A model generated the notes under the pieces. That model was not told where the DNA came from. It did not search any database and worked only from the letters and a program-made list of their open reading frames with translations. 64,000 nt of DNA from DATNPX01 sp036702975 (lineage in GTDB: Bacteria > Cyanobacteriota > Vampirovibrionia > Obscuribacterales > Obscuribacteraceae): assembly GCA_036702975.1 (NCBI GenBank), contig DATNPX010000006.1, forward strand, positions 124,001-188,000, read 5' to 3'. Both the position numbers and the translations under genes were made by a program. Position 1 is the stretch's first letter, and each line of letters starts with the position of its first letter. Positions 16,471-24,040 of the stretch are shown here, piece after piece.

Positions 16471-17994
16471 ATGACGCGATTGAGGGATCTAGGTATCTTT
16501 GTCTTTGCTTTGATGCTCGTATGCTCTCTTCCGAGTATGGCTGTGGCGTCGGATCTCGTTAATGCCAAAGACATGTTCTATCAGGAACTCAAGGGCGGAA
16601 GCAACACTGCAGCCGGTCTTGCATCAGGCTCCGCTGCTGCAAAGGATTTAAGCGTCGCCTATTGTCTAGAGCTGCACAGGGGAAACAACAAACCTGTACT
16701 TTGCAACAACCGGTATGCATTTCGCAGTGGCGATGGTGTCAGGTTGCATGTGAAATCCAGTGCTCCAGTTTATGCTTATATTCTACTGTTGCAGGGAAGT
16801 TCCGGAAAGCAAGCGATTTTGTATCCTCAACCCGGTTCGACAGAGAGTAACCGGCTGGAGGCTGGTAAAGAGTGCATAGTGCCGCCATCGGGCATGATCG
16901 TATTCGATGACAAACCCGGTGTCGAAACATTGGGAGTGATTTTCTCCCCCAAACCGCTGGACGATCAAAAGGCCTTAGGCACGAGAACTATTCCAGTTGA
17001 TGGCGATGCACTCACTGGAATTCCTCAGAAAGTAGGCTCTTATTCGGTCATGTCTAGTGATGGCGTTTATACCCCTGGCGAGAAGGCACCCGGAAGTGGA
17101 TTAGTGTATGTCAACAGCCCGGACGGCAACAAACCGATTGCAATTGCGATAACTTTGCACCACGGCGACAAACCGTCTGAGCCACCACCAAGTCAGGCTA
17201 CAGTTACACCGAGTGCACCCCATCCCAGTTCACATGCGCCGTCCTCCGGTGCTTCTGGTCTAAATAGCCAGATTACAGACAAGTGGGCATTTCTAGTTGG
17301 CGTCAATCAGTTTGCAAATTTCCCTGACAACTCCCTCAGATATTGCGTAGCAGACGCCACCGCGCTTCGTGACTACCTCGTCAATAGTGCCGGATTCAAG
17401 CCGAATCACGTCTACATGTTGACTGATGAACAGGCAACGACAGCTAACATCCACCGCGTGATTGAGAAACTACTTCCCGCTGCGGTGCGCAAAGACGATC
17501 TAGTACTGCTCTATTTCTCATCTCATGGAACGCCGAGCATGCGTGGTGAAAACTACATCGTCACTCATGACTTTGACGGCAAAATGGATGGAAATTCGAA
17601 AACTGGAATTCCAATGTCCAAAATGAGCGAAATGATCAAAGCCAATATTCCATGCAATCGAGTTGTCACTATTTTGGATACTTGTTTCTCTGGCAATGCA
17701 AGGGACCTGGATAGTCCGCTGGTAGGTTGTGGTCAATTAATTCTTACCGCCTGCGGGTTCTCCGAGACTTCGCTTGAAGATCCAAGGCTCGGCCACGGTT
17801 ACTTTACGTATTACTTGATCGATTCGCTCAAGGGAAACCGCTACATAGAAAAAGCTTTTGCTACTACGAAAAACCAGGTGCAAAACCACACATTGAGCGA
17901 GCACCAGCACAAACAAAGTCCGATCCTGAAAGACGAACTCTGGAAAGGACTCGACGTTGCCATCGATGCAAAACCCACAAATCCAAGAAACTAA
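16471..17994 (+). CDS. Secreted DUF4384 - caspase-like (C14) fusion
   Basis: 507 residues from the ATG at 16471, one base after the previous stop; an earlier in-frame ATG would overlap that gene, and the signal peptide (RLRDLGIFVFALML..MAVASD) begins here. Residues about 30-235 are DUF4384 with the Cys pair (AYCLELHRG, LCNNRYAF). After a Pro/Ser linker, a C14 domain starts at about residue 268: WAFLVGVNQF, LRYCVADATALRDYL, catalytic H352 in YFSSHGTP and C405 in LDTCFSGNARD. Both dyad residues are present. DUF4384 here is the closest relative of the one in the papain-like fusion at 12056 (shared DMFYQELKG, IVFDDKPG). The serpin gene follows 80 bp downstream on the same strand. Confidence 0.92.
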   Translation: MTRLRDLGIFVFALMLVCSLPSMAVASDLVNAKDMFYQELKGGSNTAAGLASGSAAAKDLSVAYCLELHRGNNKPVLCNNRYAFRSGDGVRLHVKSSAPVYAYILLLQGSSGKQAILYPQPGSTESNRLEAGKECIVPPSGMIVFDDKPGVETLGVIFSPKPLDDQKALGTRTIPVDGDALTGIPQKVGSYSVMSSDGVYTPGEKAPGSGLVYVNSPDGNKPIAIAITLHHGDKPSEPPPSQATVTPSAPHPSSHAPSSGASGLNSQITDKWAFLVGVNQFANFPDNSLRYCVADATALRDYLVNSAGFKPNHVYMLTDEQATTANIHRVIEKLLPAAVRKDDLVLLYFSSHGTPSMRGENYIVTHDFDGKMDGNSKTGIPMSKMSEMIKANIPCNRVVTILDTCFSGNARDLDSPLVGCGQLILTACGFSETSLEDPRLGHGYFTYYLIDSLKGNRYIEKAFATTKNQVQNHTLSEHQHKQSPILKDELWKGLDVAIDAKPTNPRN

Positions 17995-18074
17995 ACCGAG
18001 ATTGTTCGCCAGATAATACTTGAGTCACATCCGTCCTACTGCCTGACTGTGACATCGCCAAAAAGGAGAATTGA

Positions 18075-19580
18075 ATGCACGTTCGAAGCCGGTATCGTCT
18101 GCTGCTTCCTCTCACTCTTGCGCTCTCTCTGCCTGCATTTGCCGAAGTCACTGCTCTAAGCGATAAGTCGCCTGATTCTCGAGATCTAAAAATTGATTCC
18201 ACAAGTTCACCTGCAAAGCCGAAAGCCAAACCTGCGCCGAAGCCTGATGCCAAATCAGTATCAACTACAACCCATGCCAAGTCAGAAACTCCGCTCAAAC
18301 CCGAGTCTAAGCCAGGAGTGAAAGCCGATGCTAAAACCGAGCCTAAACCTGACACTCTCGGTAAGGTAGATGCTCAACCAAAGGGGGACGCAACCGCCGG
18401 CAGTGCGGCTGAAGTTAAAGATGAAACGGCCAAAGTCGACTTGGCTCATGCTGAAAACGCTTTTGGTTTGGCTGCGTACAAAAAGCTGGGTGATGGTGGC
18501 AAGAATCTGTTTATGAGTCCATTCAGCATCCACTCATGTCTACATCTTGTTTTTGATGGTGCAGGTGGTGCTACCGAAGAAGAGATGGCCAAGGTTCTTC
18601 ATTTGTCCGTGGCACAGAAAGAAGCTTCTAACACTGAGTACGTTGGACTTTTGGAAGAACTCGAACCTGCTGCTCCAGATGAGCCGTTCGTCTTTTCTGC
18701 TGCCAATTCAGTTTGGGCAAATAAAGACTTGAAACTGAAATCTGGCTTTGTAGATACAGCCAAGTCCGTATTTCGGGCCGAAGTTAGAAATTTGGATTTC
18801 GCCAATTCGGAAAGCGTAGGTACCATCAACAGCTGGGTGAGTGACAGCACACACGGAAAGATTCCGAAAATAGTCGACTCTCTTACGCCCGAGCAAGCAA
18901 TGGTGGCAGTAAATGCTGCTTACTTTAAGGCACCATGGAAGACAGTTTTCAACAAAGAGTGGACGAAGGAAGCAGATTTTAAAACGGATAGCGGAACAAA
19001 AAAAGTCCTCATGATGAATGTTCGTGGCACCTTCCACTATCTGGAAAACGACCAAGTACAGGCGATAGAACTTACATATGGAGGTGGTCGAAATAGCTGC
19101 ATTGTCATCTTGCCTAGAGAAAAATCGACTCTTGGTGAGCTCAGGCAATCTTTGACCTCGACAAGTTGGGATGCCTTGGTGGATAAGATGGACAACCGAT
19201 CGGGTGAACTGTATCTACCTAAGTTCAAAATGGAGTATCAGGTGCCTTTACGGGACTATCTGATACAGTCCGGGATGGAGCAAGCCTTCGAGAAAAATGC
19301 CGATTTCTCGCGCATTGCTGAAGTTGAAAAAGGTTCTCCTGCTTGTGCCAAGTTATCTCAAGTTCTGCACAAGACTTTTGTGAAGGTCAATGAAGAAGGA
19401 ACAGAGGCTGCGGCTGCCACCGCCACCACCGAGCGAATGTTGTCGCTTGATGTACAAAAAGAAACGGAACCGTTCAAGATGGTGGTCAATCGCCCGTTCT
19501 TCTTTGCGATCGTGAACTGGAAGACACGTGCGATTCTTTTTCTCGGCCAGGTTGCCGATCCTGGACAAGACGTTCAGTAA
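18075..19580 (+). CDS. Secreted serpin (protease inhibitor)
   Basis: 501 residues, ATG with AAAAAGGAG upstream, signal peptide ending PAFAE. About 100 residues of Lys/Pro/Ala/Asp low complexity precede a complete serpin domain (from about residue 125: FMSPFSIHSCL, GGATEEEMAKVLHL, NAAYFKAPW, VNRPFFFAIV, ILFLGQVADPG). The reactive-centre hinge EEGTEAAAATA (residues 440-450) has the small residues needed for loop insertion, so it should be inhibitory. Counting from the conserved hinge puts P1 at L456 and P1' at S457 (TTERML/SLD), which suggests chymotrypsin-, elastase- or papain-like targets. An Asp P1, as in caspase-inhibiting serpins, is not at that position. It sits directly after the caspase-like fusion gene. 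Confidence 0.95.
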   Translation: MHVRSRYRLLLPLTLALSLPAFAEVTALSDKSPDSRDLKIDSTSSPAKPKAKPAPKPDAKSVSTTTHAKSETPLKPESKPGVKADAKTEPKPDTLGKVDAQPKGDATAGSAAEVKDETAKVDLAHAENAFGLAAYKKLGDGGKNLFMSPFSIHSCLHLVFDGAGGATEEEMAKVLHLSVAQKEASNTEYVGLLEELEPAAPDEPFVFSAANSVWANKDLKLKSGFVDTAKSVFRAEVRNLDFANSESVGTINSWVSDSTHGKIPKIVDSLTPEQAMVAVNAAYFKAPWKTVFNKEWTKEADFKTDSGTKKVLMMNVRGTFHYLENDQVQAIELTYGGGRNSCIVILPREKSTLGELRQSLTSTSWDALVDKMDNRSGELYLPKFKMEYQVPLRDYLIQSGMEQAFEKNADFSRIAEVEKGSPACAKLSQVLHKTFVKVNEEGTEAAAATATTERMLSLDVQKETEPFKMVVNRPFFFAIVNWKTRAILFLGQVADPGQDVQ

Positions 19581-19588
19581 GTTTAGAC

Positions 19589-19613
19589 GCTAAAATATGC
19601 TAGCCGTTTTAGC
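19589..19613 (+). terminator. Hairpin after serpin gene
   Basis: Inverted repeat GCTAAAA ... TTTTAGC with an 11-nt loop lies 8 bp after the serpin stop and about 15 bp before the ribosome site of the next gene. It is followed by ctccatccccg with no T tail, so it is at most a weak terminator or mRNA 3'-end structure. Confidence 0.4.
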
Positions 19614-19640
19614 TCCATCCCCGCATGTCTCGAGGTAATA

Positions 19641-20309
19641 ATGAATCGTTTGCTTCCGACCGCGTTAGCCACACTGTTTCTCTTAACAGCGATGCCTTGC
19701 CGAGCCGAGGATGATGCTCGCAATCTCTATGTGGAGCAGTTGAAGAAGCCGGCTCAGCACATAAATTCAGGCATCAGCTATTGGTTGGAATTGAATAAAA
19801 ACGGCAAATTGACGCATGTCAGTAATAAGAAGACTTTTCATAATGGCGATCGGATTCGACTGCATGTGAAGCCTAATTTCACTGGATATGCTTACATCCT
19901 GATGCTGGAAGGAAGTCAAGGCAACCACGATGTTCTATTCCCAAGCAAAAAGTTTCCCAAGAATAGAATAACTGCAGGAAAAGAGATCGCACTGCCTGTT
20001 GGCAACGACGGCGCTCTGGCCTGGATGAAGTTTGATGAGCATCCAGGGAAGGAAGTCTTGCGAGTCATTTGCTCCCGCAAGCCGATTGATGCGAAGAAAC
20101 AGTTTGCCAAAGACGAAGACACTGTCGTAATCGCTTCGACCGATGGAGCAAGCGACGACACCGTTCCATCTGGAAGCTCAGTCTCTGTTGAATCAAGGAA
20201 TTTGACCGTAGAACAGTCGAAACCGCGTTTGACTGGTGTCGTTACTGTTGTCAATCACAATCCTCAGAAACTTTTGTCCGTTGATATAACGCTTAACCAC
20301 CAGAACTAG
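19641..20309 (+). CDS. Secreted DUF4384 protein (paralogue 4, no Cys pair)
   Basis: 222 residues, ATG after CGAGGTAATA. Signal peptide ends PCRAED. The pattern is ARNLYVEQLKKP, ISYWLELNKNGK, HVSNKKTFHNGDRIRLHVKPN, GYAYILMLEGSQG, VLFPSKKF, WMKFDEHPGKEVLRVICSRK, DDTVPSG, and the C-terminal LLSVDITLNHQN. Ser and Val stand where paralogues 2 and 6 have Cys. The pseudogene at 14339 looks like a decayed copy of this gene. It lies between the serpin and the lipoprotein paralogue in an all-rightward run. Confidence 0.87.
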   Translation: MNRLLPTALATLFLLTAMPCRAEDDARNLYVEQLKKPAQHINSGISYWLELNKNGKLTHVSNKKTFHNGDRIRLHVKPNFTGYAYILMLEGSQGNHDVLFPSKKFPKNRITAGKEIALPVGNDGALAWMKFDEHPGKEVLRVICSRKPIDAKKQFAKDEDTVVIASTDGASDDTVPSGSSVSVESRNLTVEQSKPRLTGVVTVVNHNPQKLLSVDITLNHQN

Positions 20310-20387
20310 CTGCTTTTCCTTGGCGGCTTATATAATTCCAGTTTGGCTGGCATGGCTACTTTCTTATAACCAGGAGCGAAAGAGAAA

Positions 20388-21269
20388 ATGGATATTAAGC
20401 TGAAGCGCTTTATGCCTATCGCAGTCAGTGGTCTCGCATTGATTCTTACGTCATGCTCCTCTAACACGAGCACCTCAACGACAACCACGACTACTTCTAC
20501 GACCACCACAACTACCTCGTCGACGAGCAATGCTTCCGACGATGATAAAAAAGCCGACGCATCTGGCGAAAACAAGTCTGATTCGTCCGACAAAGCAGAT
20601 GCCTCTGCCGATGGTGACGACAAAAGTGCTCGCAACCTCTATGTTGAGCAGTTGAATAAGCAAGATGCAAATATCAACACAGGTGTCGTTTACTGGCTGG
20701 AGTTGAATCGCGACGGAAAGAAAACACATGTCACCAATAAGACTCAATTCCAGGAAGGCGACAAGATTCGCATTCACATCAAACCAAATATTGTTTGTTA
20801 CAGCTACATCCTGATGCTTCAGGGAAGCAACGGCGAACATTCGGTGTTGTTCCCAACAAAGGATTTGCCAGACAATAAGTTGAAAGCAGGAACGGAAGTT
20901 GTTCTTCCGATGGATAAAGGCAAAGACGAAGAAGCTTGGCTTAGCTTCGATGACCATCCGGGCACCGAGCTTGTGCGTGTAGTCGTCTCTCGGAAGAAGC
21001 TTGATCCGGAAAAAGAACTTCCCGATGGCGAATCAAGTACTGTCACTATCGCTTCTGCAAGCGGTAACGACGACAGCGTGCCAGATGGTACTGTTGCCAC
21101 CATCGTGGGAGACAGTGATACCAAAGGTGGCCGCAACTTAACTGTAGTAACGAGCAGCAAGCATCCGGAGGAAGAAGGACAGACGACTGTAGTTGGCAAG
21201 TCTGGTGAAAAAGCGTTGAGAGTCGATATCGCCATGGCCCATAAAGAGTCCAAAGAGAAAAGTGAATAG
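20388..21269 (+). CDS. DUF4384 lipoprotein (paralogue 5)
   Basis: 293 residues, ATG preceded by CCAGGAGCGAAAGAGAAA. The signal ends in a lipobox (ALILTSC, Cys at about residue 25), so it should be lipid-anchored. A Ser/Thr-rich tract (long runs of T) and an Asp/Lys/Ser linker extend to about residue 80. DUF4384 follows: ARNLYVEQLNKQ, VVYWLELNRDGK, HVTNKTQF, YSYILMLQGSNG, VLFPTKDLPDNKL, WLSFDDHPGTELVRVVVSRKK, and ALRVDIAMAHK. It is the only membrane-tethered member of the set, so it may display the domain at the membrane while the others are soluble. TATAAT at 20331-20336 could be a -10 box for it. Confidence 0.88.
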   Translation: MDIKLKRFMPIAVSGLALILTSCSSNTSTSTTTTTTSTTTTTTSSTSNASDDDKKADASGENKSDSSDKADASADGDDKSARNLYVEQLNKQDANINTGVVYWLELNRDGKKTHVTNKTQFQEGDKIRIHIKPNIVCYSYILMLQGSNGEHSVLFPTKDLPDNKLKAGTEVVLPMDKGKDEEAWLSFDDHPGTELVRVVVSRKKLDPEKELPDGESSTVTIASASGNDDSVPDGTVATIVGDSDTKGGRNLTVVTSSKHPEEEGQTTVVGKSGEKALRVDIAMAHKESKEKSE

Positions 21270-21336
21270 TTTAAGTCCGAGTACACTCTAGATTACGCAT
21301 GGTATCCGAGTCTTTAGAATAAGTTGGAGGTTACTG

Positions 21337-22044
21337 ATGAAGCGTTATATCCCTGCTGCTTTCGCGGTTTTGATGCTGGCGTCCACGACATCAGCTCGCA
21401 GCGAAGGCGATGTTCGCGGCATGTATGTTGAGCAAGAGCACAACCAAACCGTCGCAAAGAACACTGGTCTTTGCTACTACCTGGAATTAAAGCGCGGTGA
21501 GGAGCCGGTTCGCCGCTGCACAAACAAGACGACATTCCACAACGGTGACAAAATCCGCATCAAAATGAAGTCGAATGTTGATGGTTATGCTTACATCGTT
21601 CAAGTACAAGGAAGCGACGGCGAAAAGTCTGTGCTCTTCCCTAGTGAAGACCTGGGCTCGAACAAAATTACTGCCGGAAGCTGGGTGACGTTGCCCAAAG
21701 GCTCCGATGACAATAACGCTTGGATGAAGTTTGACAAACATCCTGGCACAGAAGTAATTCGCATGCTTGTCTCCAGAAAGAAAATCAATTTAGATAGCGA
21801 GGGCGGCAGCGGTGCGTCTGTTGTGATTGCATCTAGAGATGGCGAAGATAAAGTTCCGGACGGCACTCAGGTAGCAATTGTGGTGCCAAAAGGTTCCAAG
21901 ATTTCGTCTGGTACGCGCAACTTGACCGTCACTCAAGATGCTCAGCCTGAAAAGGTTGGAGAGACAACGGTTGTTGGCAAAGCTGACAAACTCTTAGCTG
22001 TCGACATGGCTCTTAATCATACGAGTGGGAAGGACGAAGACTAA
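21337..22044 (+). CDS. Secreted DUF4384 protein (paralogue 6, Cys pair)
   Basis: 235 residues, ATG after AGTTGGAGG. Signal peptide ends TSARSEG. It carries VRGMYVEQEHNQTVAKNTG, LCYYLELKRGEE, RCTNKTTFHNGDKIRIKMK, GYAYIVQVQGSDGEKSVLFP, WMKFDKHPGTEVIRMLVSRKK, VPDGTQ, and LLAVDMALNH. It is closest to the gene at 14744, sharing the same EQ-x-x-x-QTV-x-KNTG start and the same cysteine pair, so the two look like a more recent duplication. An M23 peptidase gene follows on the same strand. Confidence 0.87.
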   Translation: MKRYIPAAFAVLMLASTTSARSEGDVRGMYVEQEHNQTVAKNTGLCYYLELKRGEEPVRRCTNKTTFHNGDKIRIKMKSNVDGYAYIVQVQGSDGEKSVLFPSEDLGSNKITAGSWVTLPKGSDDNNAWMKFDKHPGTEVIRMLVSRKKINLDSEGGSGASVVIASRDGEDKVPDGTQVAIVVPKGSKISSGTRNLTVTQDAQPEKVGETTVVGKADKLLAVDMALNHTSGKDED

Positions 22045-22068
22045 CTCGGTCTTTGTTTCCCAATCGTT

Positions 22069-22941
22069 GTGATTGCAATTGTCGAGTTGCAAACTAAATA
22101 TTGGCGCATACTGTGTTTCTCATCAGTGTGCGCCTTTATCATCGCCTGGTTGTTTGTTGAATGCGTATGGGCAGACCCATTGCCGACTGACCTAGTGCAA
22201 TTGCGCACGGACGAGAGCCACGAAGGCGCGGTTCGTTTCCTTCTCTCTACTAAAAATGTCTTACGTGCCACTGTAGGCGTCACTTTTATCAAGTTAGACA
22301 ATTTCTTGTCAGACAAGCCGCCACCGATCAATTTCGTGGTTATGAAACCATACAATTCCATCGAATATCTGCGCCTGACTCAAATCGATGCAAGCAGACC
22401 GTATACGTATTACTGGAAGTATTCTTACAAAATCGGGGTTCCCTCGAGTAAGCCCTCTGCGAAGGTGGTCTATTCAATACCTTACGAAGGATCGCACAGA
22501 GTAAGCCAGTCTTATTTTGGAGAACACAGTCATCAGCGGGGCACTGAAAGCGAGTATGCTGTGGATTTTGTCATGCCTATAGGTACGAAGGTGCGCGCCG
22601 CCCGCGATGGTGTCGTTATTGCATTTTATTCAGACTCTAACAAAGGTGGTAGCAACAAAGAGTTCGCGCATGACGCAAACGAGATCTTCATCGACCACGG
22701 CGACGGAACTTATTCCAACTACGTACACTTGAAGTACAAAGGGGTTTTGGTAAAACTAGGGCAGCACGTTCAAGCCGGTGACACTATCGGACTTTCTGGT
22801 TCTACGGGCTGGTCTACCGAACCGCATTTGCATTTTATGGTGTATCGAGTTTTGAGCGCCTACAAGATTCAGAGTCTACCGTTTCAGATGCGCACCGCAG
22901 GTGGTGTGATTGATAAACCTGAACTCAATCAAAGTTATTGA
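22069..22941 (+). CDS. Secreted M23-type metallopeptidase
   Basis: 290 residues if it starts at the GTG at 22069, which lacks a Shine-Dalgarno, so the start is uncertain; a hydrophobic signal follows at once (ILCFSSVCAFIIAWLFVECVWA). The C-terminal 130 residues are a lysostaphin-type domain: HSHQRGTESEYAVDF supplies the first His/Asp, then GTKVRAARDGVV, DHGDGTYSNYVHL, and the HxH motif EPHLHFMVY. Family members cut peptidoglycan cross-links or glycine-rich peptides; the fold also occurs in factors that activate amidases. The gene ends the rightward DUF4384/caspase/serpin run and may be part of that system, or only adjacent. Confidence 0.85.
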   Translation: MIAIVELQTKYWRILCFSSVCAFIIAWLFVECVWADPLPTDLVQLRTDESHEGAVRFLLSTKNVLRATVGVTFIKLDNFLSDKPPPINFVVMKPYNSIEYLRLTQIDASRPYTYYWKYSYKIGVPSSKPSAKVVYSIPYEGSHRVSQSYFGEHSHQRGTESEYAVDFVMPIGTKVRAARDGVVIAFYSDSNKGGSNKEFAHDANEIFIDHGDGTYSNYVHLKYKGVLVKLGQHVQAGDTIGLSGSTGWSTEPHLHFMVYRVLSAYKIQSLPFQMRTAGGVIDKPELNQSY

Positions 22942-22955
22942 GCATCTTCGCGGAC

Positions 22956-23975
22956 TCAACCTGGTGCCATTGATTGCCTTGTGACCCGTGACGAGCGCAG
23001 CCAGTCGTTTGTTAACTCTTGGCATAGTGGCGACATATTGAGAAATCGACCGCAGCCCTCGTCGTTTGCATATTTTTGAAAGTGGTTAAGATACTCGATT
23101 GCGTCTTTTAGCGGCAGACCCTGGTAACGCTCCATATCGAACATTCGGAGGAGGTCGAGCGTGTCTATAAGTGCTAGTGCTATCGCTAAAAAAGGTCCGT
23201 CGAGTAGTGAGTGAGGGTCTGCGTAAACCGCTCCACTGCCAAGAATCGCTGTGTCATCATCGAGAATGGTGAGGGCGGCTGCGATGTAAAAGTTGTCTTT
23301 AGTCCTAACGAGCCGTGTGGAACACGTGATTTTCTCGTCGCAGTCGAAATGCGCAAGATTCTGAAACTGGCTCGCATCGCACGTATGAAGACTACTCCTG
23401 AATAGCGAATTGAGAAAACTCTTTGGGCTGAGGGAAATGTGTTTTACATCGTAAGGAAGACGATAACTTGCAATACGAGGACTGTGGCAGACCGGCTCAA
23501 ACGGATAGCTTGGGAGCGTATGCGAATCCGGAGTTTGCACACGTTGTAATACCAGGTCCACCAGATATTCGAGTATGGTTGAGTCTCCTAAAACCCTGAG
23601 ATACTGTGTGTCAGCGCGTAGCAGTGGCAACTTAAAAACGGAGCAGAGTTGATTCTTGAATCGGTCATATTTAACTCGGTGGGGTCCGGGGTGACCTGAG
23701 CCATCAAATTCGATCACCATTATCGGTTTGTTGTTTTGAGTAATAAGAAAATCAAAGCGCGAAACAAAAGCAAATTTATAGAGCTTGCTGTTGATGCCGC
23801 TTTCATAGAGCGGTAAGGTGTCAGCTATTCTTTGTTTGGCGTGCACAATCATTTTGTGCTTTTCGGCAGCTGGCTGAAGTATATTCAAGACCTTAGATTC
23901 ACATCGGTTGAGAATCTTGCCGATTTTAGTTGCGCTCCGTCCGCTGGAGGCATAGTTGCCGTAGTCTGTGCTCAT
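22956..23975 (-). CDS. DUF2726 nuclease-like protein
   Basis: 339 residues, no signal peptide. Residues about 25-125 match the DUF2726 restriction-endonuclease-like pattern: RFDFLI (D75), then IMVIEFDGSGH (E89, D91, H95), and KYDRFKNQLC with LPLLRADTQYLRV, consistent with a PD-(D/E)xK nuclease core. The C-terminal 210 residues (including KITCSTRLVRTKDNFYIAAALTILDD, an ACT- or GAF-like strand pattern) are not recognised. It lies 65 bp downstream of the degenerate HerA-like ATPase on the same strand, so the two likely form a unit. DNA cleavage is inferred from the family only. Confidence 0.7.
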   Translation of the reverse strand: MSTDYGNYASSGRSATKIGKILNRCESKVLNILQPAAEKHKMIVHAKQRIADTLPLYESGINSKLYKFAFVSRFDFLITQNNKPIMVIEFDGSGHPGPHRVKYDRFKNQLCSVFKLPLLRADTQYLRVLGDSTILEYLVDLVLQRVQTPDSHTLPSYPFEPVCHSPRIASYRLPYDVKHISLSPKSFLNSLFRSSLHTCDASQFQNLAHFDCDEKITCSTRLVRTKDNFYIAAALTILDDDTAILGSGAVYADPHSLLDGPFLAIALALIDTLDLLRMFDMERYQGLPLKDAIEYLNHFQKYANDEGCGRFLNMSPLCQELTNDWLRSSRVTRQSMAPG

Positions 23976-24040
23976 TGTGAAAACCGGTGATGGATTTACT
24001 CGAGAGTAAATGTCACTGATTGCAATTTTATTGCATAGTT

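Noticed and set aside
10255..17994. Caspase/gasdermin-type bacterial cell-death operon
   Set aside because: Both caspase-like proteins are exported, and I see no gasdermin-like pore-forming protein in the window.
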